From positions 2,232,001-2,296,000 of the forward strand of contig CAVXWW010000004.1 in assembly GCA_963765545.1 (NCBI GenBank): a DNA stretch of 64,000 nucleotides. The letters run 5' to 3'. Position 1 is the first letter of the stretch. Each line of letters starts with the position of its first letter. The translations under genes and the position numbers were made by a program. Source of the DNA: JARRPM01 sp963765545 (GTDB lineage: Bacteria; Pseudomonadota; Gammaproteobacteria; Pseudomonadales; Halieaceae). The notes below the pieces were generated by a model. That model did no database searches and was not told where the DNA came from. It saw nothing but the letters and a program-made list of their open reading frames with translations. This document shows positions 26,863 to 35,328 of this stretch, in pieces.

Positions 26863-27315
26863 ATGACAACGCCCAACCAATGGCTGGCCCAATCCAGCAT
26901 GATAATGCGCTTTACCGGCTGGTTTCTCGGCATAGGCCTGGTCGCCATGCTGTTCATCTACCCACCCGGGTTTTTATGGGGGACCCTACCGGAGGGCTTC
27001 CCGCACATTGGCCCGGCACACCCGGAATCACCCTATGATGCGCTGCACCCCTACCTGTATATGCTGGGCGCCATGTACCTGGCCCTGGCCATCCTGCTGA
27101 TTCGCGGCGCCCGGGAGCCAGTGGCCAACAGCGCCCTGTTTGACTACGGCATCCTGGCCAACCTGTTGCATGGGCTGGTAATGGTGCCACAGGCCTTTTA
27201 CTACCCCAACGAGCACGCCCATATTTGGGCCGATATTCCCGGTGCGCTGGCGATCAGCCTGTTGCTCTGGTATCGCCATCCCAGGCGCATGCCAGCCAGC
27301 CGCTCCGGCGCCTGA
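26863..27315 (+). CDS. small integral membrane protein, unknown function
   Basis: 150 residues from ATG 26863 with AGGAGA upstream. Four hydrophobic helices: MRFTGWFLGIGLVAMLFIY, YMLGAMYLALAILLI, LFDYGILANLLHGLVM and a last segment before WYRHPRR. Between helix one and two lies a hydrophilic loop with GTLPEGFPHIGPAHP. The layout recalls DUF6632-type membrane proteins, but I am not sure of the family. It directly precedes the GMC oxidoreductase gene with 13 bases between, so it may form a membrane partner of that enzyme. Confidence 0.7.
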   Translation: MTTPNQWLAQSSMIMRFTGWFLGIGLVAMLFIYPPGFLWGTLPEGFPHIGPAHPESPYDALHPYLYMLGAMYLALAILLIRGAREPVANSALFDYGILANLLHGLVMVPQAFYYPNEHAHIWADIPGALAISLLLWYRHPRRMPASRSGA

Positions 27316-27328
27316 AAGTCAACGCAGC

Positions 27329-28810
27329 ATGATGCTCGACACCCTTATCATTGGCAGCGGATTTGGCGGCAGTGTGGCCGCCAATCGCCTGGCGCTGGCC
27401 GGGCAGCAGGTGATGGTGCTCGAACGCGGCCCCTGGCGCGATTCGGTGCCCGTCAGATCGATGGGGATCGAACGGCGTTCGCCCTACCCTTATGGCATGA
27501 AGGCCCTGACCCACCTGTTGCGCAACGCCCAACTCGGCGGCAGACGGCTGACGTTCAACAAGGCGGGGATGTACGAGTTCTTTGCCTTCCGCGGACTCTG
27601 GGTACTGGCAGCATCGGCGGTGGGTGGTGCAAGTACTGCCTGGGGCGGTCTGCTTGAAACGCCCCGCGACCCGGATTACTGGGCGGATTGGCATCCAGAG
27701 CTGGTGCCCGCCAGCATCGAAGCCTACTACCCCAAAATCTTCTCCGACCTGGGGGCGACGCCTTTCACTCGCGACCTGTCGCTCCCCCAGTCGATCTGGA
27801 CGCACATGCCCAACACTGCAGGCAGTTGTGCACCCGCCGCCGAGCAGCCGAACATGGCCATACTGCTTCCCGAAAATCTGGCCGAGGCAGGCCGGGCGAT
27901 TACCACCGAATCCGGTATCGAACGCCGCTACTGCGCCTTCGATGGCGACAGTTTCCTGGGCTCCCGCAGCGGCGCGAAGGCCTCGTCGGACTTCGTGTAC
28001 CTGGCACCGGCACTGAGCAAGGGTGCCAGGGTACGCGACCTGTGTGAGGTCACCCGTATTGAACCCATCCGTGCGGGGACCGAAAAAGGCTACACGGTGT
28101 ATTTCAAAGATCTGGCCACAGGCAAGCAGGAGGAGATACGGGCCACCCGAGTGGTAATGGCTGCCGGCACCATGAACAGCATGCGCCTGTTGTTTGCCAA
28201 TAGCCGTTCAGCCAGCGGACTAGCGCCAATGCCGGCCCTGGGGCAACGATTCGGCGCCAACTGCGACTTGATGGCCGCCTGGATGAGAAAAAAAGGGGTT
28301 TGGTCGAGCTTCAGCTCAACGCCATCACTGGGCGCGTTCACCGCAGCAGGTGTTGAGAATGCCGAATTCGGTTTAGGCGGGTTTCCCGGACTGGATACTT
28401 TGCCGTTGCCAGCGTTCGTAAAACGCAGATTGGAGCGCTGGATATTCACCTATGGTATGGGGGCTGACAGCGGAGCGGCCACTGCGAGTTTTGACGGTAA
28501 GCAATTGAACGTCAACTATGACCAACATCAGGAGCCCCTCATTGGGGAGATACGCCAGGCGCTTGGCCAACTGGAAAAGGACAGCGGCGAAAGGATACGG
28601 GTCCTGCCCAAACCGGTCACCGTGCACCAGTGGGGCGGCGCCGGTATCGGCTCCGATCCGCAACAGGGCGTGGTGGATCACCGGGGCGAGGTCTACGGCA
28701 ACCCGGGATTATTCATCGCCGATGGCGCGGCATTGCCTGCCGCTGTCGGCGGGCCACCCTCGGTGACCATTGCAGCCTGGGCGCACCATGTAGCGGATGG
28801 CATCAGCTGA
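27329..28810 (+). CDS. GMC-family FAD oxidoreductase (cholesterol-oxidase-like)
   Basis: About 493 residues from ATG 27329. The N-terminus is the FAD dinucleotide-binding motif LIIGSGFGGSVAANRLALAG with the acidic LERG end. AVGGASTAWGGL matches the second GMC signature region. The C-terminal HQWGGAGIGSD and GLFIADGAALPAAVGGPPSVTIAAWAHHVAD fit the catalytic His and FAD-closing part of cholesterol-oxidase-type GMC enzymes. Likely oxidises an alcohol (sterol-like or long-chain) to ketone or aldehyde. The track-long extension to 27242 overlaps the upstream gene and is rejected. Confidence 0.85.
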   Translation: MMLDTLIIGSGFGGSVAANRLALAGQQVMVLERGPWRDSVPVRSMGIERRSPYPYGMKALTHLLRNAQLGGRRLTFNKAGMYEFFAFRGLWVLAASAVGGASTAWGGLLETPRDPDYWADWHPELVPASIEAYYPKIFSDLGATPFTRDLSLPQSIWTHMPNTAGSCAPAAEQPNMAILLPENLAEAGRAITTESGIERRYCAFDGDSFLGSRSGAKASSDFVYLAPALSKGARVRDLCEVTRIEPIRAGTEKGYTVYFKDLATGKQEEIRATRVVMAAGTMNSMRLLFANSRSASGLAPMPALGQRFGANCDLMAAWMRKKGVWSSFSSTPSLGAFTAAGVENAEFGLGGFPGLDTLPLPAFVKRRLERWIFTYGMGADSGAATASFDGKQLNVNYDQHQEPLIGEIRQALGQLEKDSGERIRVLPKPVTVHQWGGAGIGSDPQQGVVDHRGEVYGNPGLFIADGAALPAAVGGPPSVTIAAWAHHVADGIS

Positions 28811-28903
28811 TCCTGTGGGTGGCGCACCGAATTAGTAATTTATCCATAATATCAGAGACTTGATACTTGCTACCCGACAGGAGCTTCACTACCCTGAATC
28901 GGT

Positions 28904-29301
28904 ATGAAAGACGTCATTTACCTGCTATTTGACCTGCTAAGGACAATGGCCAAGCTAATCCGACCTGGCTGTCATCATCAGGCCCTGTACAGTGCTCTCT
29001 TTCCACAATATGCGGTCTTGACCTGAACAAGGACGCTGTTCGACGCATCCTTGCTGTTCATTACAAACTAGATCCCGCTGACCGCGGACCTTCCTGGCTT
29101 ACTACTGTCGGGCACGCAAAGGATAGTCTATGGTGCATCGATCTGTTCCGCGCCGAGTCCATTACATTGAAGAGTCACTGGATTCTGGTAGTGATGGATC
29201 AGTACACCCGCAGGATTATCGGTTTCGCAGTTCATGCAGGTGATGTGGACGGACCAGCAGTCTGCCGCATGTTCAACAACGCCACATCAAGGCGGGGCTG
29301 A
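28904..29301 (+). pseudogene. decayed integrase-core (rve) transposase
   Basis: The N-terminus MKDVIYLLFDLLRTMAKLIRPG begins at ATG 28904 and matches the start of a widespread transposase type; after a large internal deletion and a frame change, the rve core appears from about 29020 to the stop at 29299-29301: NKDAVRRILAVHYKLDP, PSWLTTVGHAKDSLWCIDLF, HWILVVMDQYTRRIIGF and GDVDGPAVCRMFN. The DDE catalytic domain is cut off before its end. No inverted ends were identified. Both pieces read on the plus strand in the order expected for one ancestral gene. Confidence 0.75.
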
Positions 29302-29326
29302 TCGAGATGGCGCGACGCCAGTGAGT

Positions 29327-29533
29327 TCAGACTCTGGAAAAGTCGTTGGTATCAATAGCTACCGATGGCAAAAGCATTGTCGCTGTGTGTTTCAGCTGCC
29401 GATAGCGGCTTGAAGTGCTATCGCCAGGGGCAGGTACCGCAATGGCGCCGGGTACCTTGGTGTTGAGAGCGACGCCACACAGCGCGGTCAACAGCGCCAC
29501 CAGAACACCGGCAAAAATGGCGACCATGTGCAT
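29327..29533 (-). CDS. doubtful small membrane ORF
   Basis: 68 residues, one hydrophobic segment (MVAIFAGVLVALLTALCGVAL) then a low-complexity tail. Codon third positions in the first half are GC-rich like neighbouring genes, but there is no ribosome site and no family. Could be the surviving N-terminus of a gene damaged when the adjacent transposase arrived. Confidence 0.25.
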   Translation of the reverse strand: MHMVAIFAGVLVALLTALCGVALNTKVPGAIAVPAPGDSTSSRYRQLKHTATMLLPSVAIDTNDFSRV

Positions 29534-29564
29534 ATTGGGCACTGTCCTGACATAATCAGCCACA

Positions 29565-31292
29565 ATGCAGACTGCGACGGCCGAGCCGCCGGAAAAAATT
29601 CCCGAACTGACCCTGCGCGCCATTGTTACCGGCATCTGCCTCGGTGCCGTCCTGACTCCCTGCAATGTCTACGCTGGCCTGAAAATCGGCTGGTCCTTCA
29701 ACATGTCTATTACCGCCCTGCTACTCGGGTTTTTATTGTGGCGGCTGTTGCTGCGGGCGGGATCCACGCGCCCGTGGATGCTGCTGGAGAGTAATATCTC
29801 CCAGACCACGGCGTCCTCCGCTGCATCGATCATTTCCGGCGGGCTGGTGGCGCCTATTCCGGCGCTGGCGCTGGTATCGGGTCTGGTACTGTCACCGGGG
29901 CCCCTGATGGCCTGGGTATTCGCTGTCAGCTTTCTAGGTGTCTGGGTTGCCTGGTACCTGCGCACACCGCTGCTTTACCGCTCCGGCCTGTCTTACCCCG
30001 CCGGCACCGTCACCGCGGAAACCATGCTGGACCTGTTCGCCGAGGGTGCGTCCGCAATGCGACGGGTCAAGGTGTTGCTGACTGCGGCGGGGCTGTCGGC
30101 TGCGCTGAAATTTATCGACAGCCTGGTGTGGGCCATACCCCGCTGGTCGCCCGGCGCGCTGCCCGCGAAGCTGAGTTTTGTGCTGGATCCATCCCTGTTG
30201 TTGACTGGGTTTGGTGCCATTATAGGCCTGCGTGCGGGGCTGTCCCTGCTCGCAGGAGCACTGCTCGCCTGGGCGGGGCTGGGGCCCTGGTTGATCGAAA
30301 CCGGCCAGGTAATTGGAGCACCCACCGAGGCCAGTCTTTTTGTGCCGCTGGTGGAGTGGCTGCTGTGGCCCGGTGTGGCGCTGATGGTGTCGGCGACGAT
30401 AAGCAATCTGCTGGCGCGTATGGTGAAGAGCAAGCGGGGCGGGGTTTCCGACGTGTCCTCCCCGGTTGTAACTGACAGTTACCGCACAGCCCGTGCCCTG
30501 GCATTCTGCGCGGCAGCCGCGCTGGTGGTTGCCCTGGAGATTGCGCTGTTTGGTATTACTTTCTGGGCCGCGGTGCTGGCTATTCCGATGGCATTTTTCC
30601 TGGCCGCGGTGGTTGGCCGCGTGGTGGGCGAGACCGGCATACCCCCGATCGGCGCGGTTGGAAAACTCTCGCAGCTGAGCTTTGCGGTGATCGCACCAGC
30701 CCAGGCCACCACCAACCTGATGACGGCTAATGTCGCTGGCGGCGCCGCGGGCCAGACTGCCGACCTGCTGAATGACTTCAAGTGCGGAATGCTGGTCGGC
30801 GCCACGCCTGCGCGCCAGGTGGCGGCGCAGTGTGTTGGAATCGCGACCGGCAGCGTGGTCGGCTCACTGGTCTACCTGGCATTGATACCCGACCCGCAGG
30901 CCATGCTGCTGACTGCGGAATGGCCCGCGCCCGCTGTAGCGACCTGGAAGGCCGTGGCGGAAGTGCTGATGACGGGTCTGTCGTCTATACCTGGTGCGGC
31001 TCTGACCGCCGCTCTGGTGGCGGTCGTGATCGGGACGGTTTTAGGGGTGCTGGAGGCAGTACTGGCGCCGGTTCTGGTGCGCTTCCTGCCAAGTGCCAGC
31101 GCCCTGGGCCTGGCCTTTGTCATTCCTGCTTCCACCTCGCTGGGCCTGTTTTACGGCGCTTTACTGGCTTTTTTGTTATCCGTTTTTTTCCGCAAGTGGT
31201 CGGCGGCGTTCCTCGTCGCCGGGGCCGCTGGTCTGGTGGCGGGAGAGAGCCTAATGGGCGTGTTCCTCGCTGCGCTGAGCATGGCGACCTGA
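29565..31292 (+). CDS. OPT-family oligopeptide transporter
   Basis: 575 residues with about 14 hydrophobic helices. The opening LRAIVTGICLGAVLTPCNVYAGLKIGWSFNMSI is the classic OPT/YSL N-terminus, and ESNISQTTASSAASI and VVGRVVGETGIPPIGAVGKL are further family blocks. OPT carriers import small peptides or metal chelates using the proton gradient. It ends five bases before the convergent NAGGN peptidase gene. Because NAGGN is a dipeptide-derived osmolyte, uptake of its precursors or of NAGGN itself is an attractive idea, but nothing in the sequence proves it. No good ribosome site before the ATG. Confidence 0.85.
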   Translation: MQTATAEPPEKIPELTLRAIVTGICLGAVLTPCNVYAGLKIGWSFNMSITALLLGFLLWRLLLRAGSTRPWMLLESNISQTTASSAASIISGGLVAPIPALALVSGLVLSPGPLMAWVFAVSFLGVWVAWYLRTPLLYRSGLSYPAGTVTAETMLDLFAEGASAMRRVKVLLTAAGLSAALKFIDSLVWAIPRWSPGALPAKLSFVLDPSLLLTGFGAIIGLRAGLSLLAGALLAWAGLGPWLIETGQVIGAPTEASLFVPLVEWLLWPGVALMVSATISNLLARMVKSKRGGVSDVSSPVVTDSYRTARALAFCAAAALVVALEIALFGITFWAAVLAIPMAFFLAAVVGRVVGETGIPPIGAVGKLSQLSFAVIAPAQATTNLMTANVAGGAAGQTADLLNDFKCGMLVGATPARQVAAQCVGIATGSVVGSLVYLALIPDPQAMLLTAEWPAPAVATWKAVAEVLMTGLSSIPGAALTAALVAVVIGTVLGVLEAVLAPVLVRFLPSASALGLAFVIPASTSLGLFYGALLAFLLSVFFRKWSAAFLVAGAAGLVAGESLMGVFLAALSMAT

Positions 31293-31297
31293 AGCGA

Positions 31298-32386
31298 TCA
31301 GTTGCCGTTGTCACCGGGATCGTCCAGCAGCGGCGCCTGGGCATAGAGCACGAGCAGGCGGGCGACACTCTCAAGACTGTCGCGATGAGTGCGCTCGTAG
31401 CCGTGGGTGGCGTCGGTGCCAAACGTAACCAGCGCGTGGCGCACGTCGTGGCCGGCGATGATGGCGGAATTCGCATCGGAATAGTAGTAGCGGAAAACAT
31501 CCGTCTGGTGGTTGACGTCGTGATCGCGGCAGAGACGTCGCAAATGAAGGGTGAGCTCGCGATCGAAAGGCCCGCTGGTATCCTGGGCACACAGTGTGAC
31601 GCCGGTTTCCCTGGCATTCTGCCCTGGTGCCACGGGACCGATGTCGATGCCGACAAACTCCGCCACCCTGTCATCCAGGGAAGCCCCTGCGCCGGTGCCA
31701 ACCTCCTCGGTCACGGTGAACATGAGATGCAGTTCCACCGCCGGCACCAAATTGTGATCAAGCAGCGCCTTCAGCGCGGCCAGGTTCGCCGCCGCCCCGG
31801 CCTTGTTATCGAGATGCCTGGCACTGATATAGCCGGAGTCGTCCCACTCGGGGTCGGTGTCGAAAGCGACAAAATCACCGGGTCCGATACCCAGCGCACG
31901 GGTGTCATCGGCGCAGCAGACCGGCTGGTTTATCCGCACTTCCACCTGGGACCATCCCACCGGTAGCTGGTCAATCTGCTCGTTGAAGGCGTGGCCGGAA
32001 GCCAACAGGGGCAACACCTGGCCCCGGTAGGTGGAAGTTCCCGAGAAGATTGACACCCGGCCACCTTCTGCAAACCGGCTCGACCAGCTACCGACAGGTT
32101 TCAGCGCCAGGCGCCCGCAGGGTTTTATGGCTGAGACCGTGGCGCCTATCGTGTCCAGATGATTGGCAATGGCGCGGGCGCGGGTGTTACTTCGTCCAGG
32201 CAGGCAAACCTTTATGGTGCCGCGCCTGCCCAGAGTGTACTCCACGCCGAGCTGTTCCAGGCAGCGGCCGATGTAGCGAACGATTTCGTCGGTGAAACCG
32301 GTGGGGCTGGGAATGGCGAGCATCTCCTGCAAGCAACGGTGAAGATAATCCTCATCGATGGGCAGCGGCTGCAGCGGACTGGTCAT
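31298..32386 (-). CDS. NAGGN-system M42-family peptidase, second copy
   Basis: 362 residues. M42/aminopeptidase-like di-metal fold: NHLDTIGATV (His, Asp), LDNKAGAAANL (bridging Asp), FTVTEEVGTGAG with the intact Glu-Glu pair, and DATHGYERTHRDSLE near the end. This type is linked to the N-acetylglutaminylglutamine amide osmolyte operons, where it presumably trims or recycles the peptide. The ATG at 32386 overlaps the stop of copy one by four bases. Last gene of the leftward operon. Confidence 0.88.
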   Translation of the reverse strand: MTSPLQPLPIDEDYLHRCLQEMLAIPSPTGFTDEIVRYIGRCLEQLGVEYTLGRRGTIKVCLPGRSNTRARAIANHLDTIGATVSAIKPCGRLALKPVGSWSSRFAEGGRVSIFSGTSTYRGQVLPLLASGHAFNEQIDQLPVGWSQVEVRINQPVCCADDTRALGIGPGDFVAFDTDPEWDDSGYISARHLDNKAGAAANLAALKALLDHNLVPAVELHLMFTVTEEVGTGAGASLDDRVAEFVGIDIGPVAPGQNARETGVTLCAQDTSGPFDRELTLHLRRLCRDHDVNHQTDVFRYYYSDANSAIIAGHDVRHALVTFGTDATHGYERTHRDSLESVARLLVLYAQAPLLDDPGDNGN

Positions 32387-33552
32387 TTATTCCGCCGAAT
32401 GACATCGCCCGTGTCCAGCTCGATGCCGTGCGGAGAGGGCAGTCTGTCGACATCGATCTGGTGGCTGAAATCTGACACTGTAGTGGTGGAGGTGTCGTGC
32501 GCAAAAGTGGGTTGACTGCACATATAGTTCAACAGTAAGCGCATCATGTTTTCCAGGCTCTTGAAGTGGGTGCGTTCCACGCTGTGGGTAGCGTCCCCGG
32601 CGTAGGCGACCACGGCGGTGCGCACGTCGTGACCGGCGGCGAGTGCCGCGGCTGCATCGTTGTGGGAGGCCGCCAGCACCCGGCGCTGGCAAGGAATACC
32701 GTTGTCATCGGCCAGTTGCTGCAGGCGCGCAGTCAGGTGGTAATCATAGGGCCCGGAGGCATCGCCATAGGCAATGGTAAGACTGTCGTATGACAATGCC
32801 TCGGTTGCCGGTACTGATGCAAAATCGACGGTGACCAGTTCGCTGACCTCGGGCAGAATTGCACTGCCGGCACCGCTGCCTACGGTTTCGGTGACGGTAA
32901 ATAGAACATAAATGTCGTTGGGTAGATCAAGTTTCTGTTCGACCACCTGCCTGATCGCACCTAGCACGGCGGCGACGCCAGCCTTGTTATCGATAGTTCT
33001 CCCGACTATATAGCCGTTATCGAGTATCTCCGGCCTGCTGTTGCAAGCGATGAAATCACCTACCTCAATGCCCAGCGCACGGGTTCCCTCCTCATCCAGT
33101 ACCGGCTCGTCGAGACGCAGTTCGATATGATCCCAGTCCGAGGGTGTTGCCTCGACCCCTATGTCGTGATGCGCGCCCCAGGTCACGGTAGGCAGCAGGG
33201 TGCCCGTATACGTCGCGTTTTCAGCAAACAAGGTTACCCGGGTTCCCTCGGCGAAGCGACTGCTCCAGTGGCCAATGGGCGCCACCAGCAGGCGGCCGTC
33301 GGGTTTTATTCGCCTTACCATGGCGCCGATACTGTCGACATGGTTCACCACGGCGCGGGCGGGGTCGCGGTCACCGCTGGACACGCCGGGCAGGCGCGCC
33401 CTGACAGTGCCTCGCCGGGTGATGTCGTAGTCCACCTGCAGCGACTCCAGTTGCGAACAGATATAGCGACTCACTTCATCGGTGAAGCCGCTGGGACTGG
33501 GTATGGCCAGTAACTCCAACAAACTGGATTTCAGTTGTTCCCGATCAGTCAC
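32383..33552 (-). CDS. NAGGN-system M42-family peptidase, first copy
   Basis: 389 residues, GTG start at 33552 overlapping the end of ngg by eight bases. Same fold as the next gene: NHVDSIGAMV, IDNKAGVAAVL, and DATHSVERTHFKSLE. In the Glu-Glu element it reads FTVTETVGSGAG, so the second Glu, a metal ligand in characterised M42 enzymes, is Thr. This copy may have altered metal binding or be a non-catalytic partner of the second copy. Two M42 genes instead of one is unusual for this operon as I know it from Pseudomonas. Confidence 0.87.
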   Translation of the reverse strand: MTDREQLKSSLLELLAIPSPSGFTDEVSRYICSQLESLQVDYDITRRGTVRARLPGVSSGDRDPARAVVNHVDSIGAMVRRIKPDGRLLVAPIGHWSSRFAEGTRVTLFAENATYTGTLLPTVTWGAHHDIGVEATPSDWDHIELRLDEPVLDEEGTRALGIEVGDFIACNSRPEILDNGYIVGRTIDNKAGVAAVLGAIRQVVEQKLDLPNDIYVLFTVTETVGSGAGSAILPEVSELVTVDFASVPATEALSYDSLTIAYGDASGPYDYHLTARLQQLADDNGIPCQRRVLAASHNDAAAALAAGHDVRTAVVAYAGDATHSVERTHFKSLENMMRLLLNYMCSQPTFAHDTSTTTVSDFSHQIDVDRLPSPHGIELDTGDVIRRNK

Positions 33553-35299
33553 TGTTGCTCACTCCGCTCTTGTCTGGGTCATGCACACTGGTAGACAGTG
33601 GAAAAAGCAGGTCTACGAAACGCTGCTGTGTTGGTTGCGGCTCGTGGTTGGCAAGCCCCACGCGCTCGTTCGCCTCGATGATTACGTACTCTGCCTGAGT
33701 CGGGTCGGGCACAATAAAATCCAGCCCCACGACGGGGATATGTAAGTGTTTTGCCGCCTTCCTGGCCGCTTCTATCAAGGCGGGGTGCAACTGCTGCGTG
33801 ACGTCGTGAATAGTACCGCCGGTGTGGAAATTGGCGGTTCTTCGCACTTTTACACAACGCCCCATGTCGGCCACCGATGCCAGTGACAGCTCCTGCTCCG
33901 CCAGGCAGGCGATGGTGTCGTTGTCTATGGGAATGCTGCTCTCGCCCTGGGAGGAGGCGCTGCGGCGGCGGCTCAGCTTTTCAATGAGCTGCTCCACTGT
34001 CAGTTTGCCATCGCCGATAACCTCCGGAGGTTTCCGAACTGCGGCAGCCACTACCTCGTAGCCGATGACCACTATGCGCAGATCTTCGCCACGGTGATAC
34101 GATTCCAACAATACCCGGTCGTGGTGACGGGAGGCCTCGGCGATAGCCTTTTCCATTGCCGTGGGGTTATCGACAGCAACTGTAATTCCAGCGCCCTGCT
34201 CACCGACCGTGGGCTTTACGACGATTTCCTTGTGCTGCTCGAGAAACGCCACATTGTTATCAGTTCGCCCCGCAATCTTGTAGGCGGGCGTCCGTATCCC
34301 CGCACGTTGCAGCCAGCGGTGGGTTACCAGCTTGTCCTGGCAGCGGCTCATTGCCACCGCCGAAGTCAGCTCACTCAACGATTCACGACAATCTATCTGC
34401 GTGCTGCCCCGGCTGAGTCGAAAATACCCCTCTTCGGCGTCCAGGATATCAACGGAGATGCCGCGCGAGCGCGCCTCATCCACGATAATACGCGCGTAGG
34501 GGTTCAGGTCTTCCTCCAGCTCGGGGCCCAGGAAGAGTGTTTCGTTGTAAGCATTCTTGTTCTTGATGGCGAAGGTGTGAATCTGGCGGAACCCCAGTTT
34601 CTCATACAACGTTTTTGCCTGCTCGTTGTCGTGCAGAACGCTAAGGTCCATGTAGCTGCAGCCCCGGTCCAGGAAATAGTCCGCCAGGTGGCGCAGCAAT
34701 AGTTCGCCGATACCCGGGTGTCGTGCTTGTGGGTCCACGGCCAGGCACCACAGACTGGAACCGCGTGATGGGTCGTCGAAAACACTGATATGGTTGATTC
34801 CCATGACGGTACCGACCACCGCGTCGGTGCTGTCGTCAACCGCAACCAGCCAGACAATCTGGTCGGAAATACGCTGGGCCCAGATATACTCGGGATCGGT
34901 GGGTACCATGTCGCGTTTCAGGTAGAGCTCGTTGACGCCCCGCGCCTGCTCGATGGACGCCACCTGGCCGACGGTAATGCCCGAAGAGGTCGCCGGGTCT
35001 ACCAATGCCGCTTCCAGGTCCAGCCGGTAGGTGTCAGAGGGATCTAGAAACAGGGTCTGCGGGGCGGCTGCCAATACCACGTGCGGATCGGCCACGTACA
35101 TGGCGATATCGCGCTTGCCGGGGGATTCATGTATCAGCTGATCCGAGATGTCCTGGGGGCGCTTGAAAGTATGCCCCATCAGGACCCGGCCCCAGCCGCA
35201 GTCGACGTAGGCGTTTTCCTGCAGCTTCACTTCACTGTGTTGTTGCTCTTGTATCGCCGCCAGGTGCTGGTATGAAGGTGGCTGGTCTGTAAAACGCAT
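33545..35299 (-). CDS. ngg: N-acetylglutaminylglutamine synthetase (GNAT + ATP-grasp fusion)
   Basis: About 584 residues. An N-terminal GNAT acetyltransferase domain (WCLAVDPQARHPGIGELLLRHLADYFLDRG contains the acetyl-CoA P-loop-like turn) is fused to a C-terminal ATP-grasp ligase (VVKPTVGEQGAGITV, VVGLDFIVPD, EANERVGL). The fusion acetylates glutamine and ligates a second glutamine, giving N-acetylglutaminylglutamine, which asnO then amidates. I take ATG 35299 as start (GGAG seven bases upstream); ATG 35332, overlapping the asnO stop as ATGA, is the alternative. Second gene of the operon. Confidence 0.9.
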   Translation of the reverse strand: MRFTDQPPSYQHLAAIQEQQHSEVKLQENAYVDCGWGRVLMGHTFKRPQDISDQLIHESPGKRDIAMYVADPHVVLAAAPQTLFLDPSDTYRLDLEAALVDPATSSGITVGQVASIEQARGVNELYLKRDMVPTDPEYIWAQRISDQIVWLVAVDDSTDAVVGTVMGINHISVFDDPSRGSSLWCLAVDPQARHPGIGELLLRHLADYFLDRGCSYMDLSVLHDNEQAKTLYEKLGFRQIHTFAIKNKNAYNETLFLGPELEEDLNPYARIIVDEARSRGISVDILDAEEGYFRLSRGSTQIDCRESLSELTSAVAMSRCQDKLVTHRWLQRAGIRTPAYKIAGRTDNNVAFLEQHKEIVVKPTVGEQGAGITVAVDNPTAMEKAIAEASRHHDRVLLESYHRGEDLRIVVIGYEVVAAAVRKPPEVIGDGKLTVEQLIEKLSRRRSASSQGESSIPIDNDTIACLAEQELSLASVADMGRCVKVRRTANFHTGGTIHDVTQQLHPALIEAARKAAKHLHIPVVGLDFIVPDPTQAEYVIIEANERVGLANHEPQPTQQRFVDLLFPLSTSVHDPDKSGVSNSD

Positions 35300-35328
35300 A
35301 TCCGCTCTCCACGCTGATCTGGTCATGG

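Larger units (their letters stand above)
28811..29564. other. gap holding a dead transposase
   Basis: 754 bases without an intact gene. 28904-29301 is a decayed integrase-type transposase (separate entry). 28811-28903 and 29302-29564 show no recognisable function; a short minus-strand frame at 29327-29533 encodes one possible membrane helix but has no ribosome site. Confidence 0.6.

Noticed and set aside
30782..31966. Long plus-strand ORF (394 residues) across OPT and M42 genes
   Set aside because: Out of frame with OPT and antisense to the peptidase; both overlapped genes have clear family motifs.
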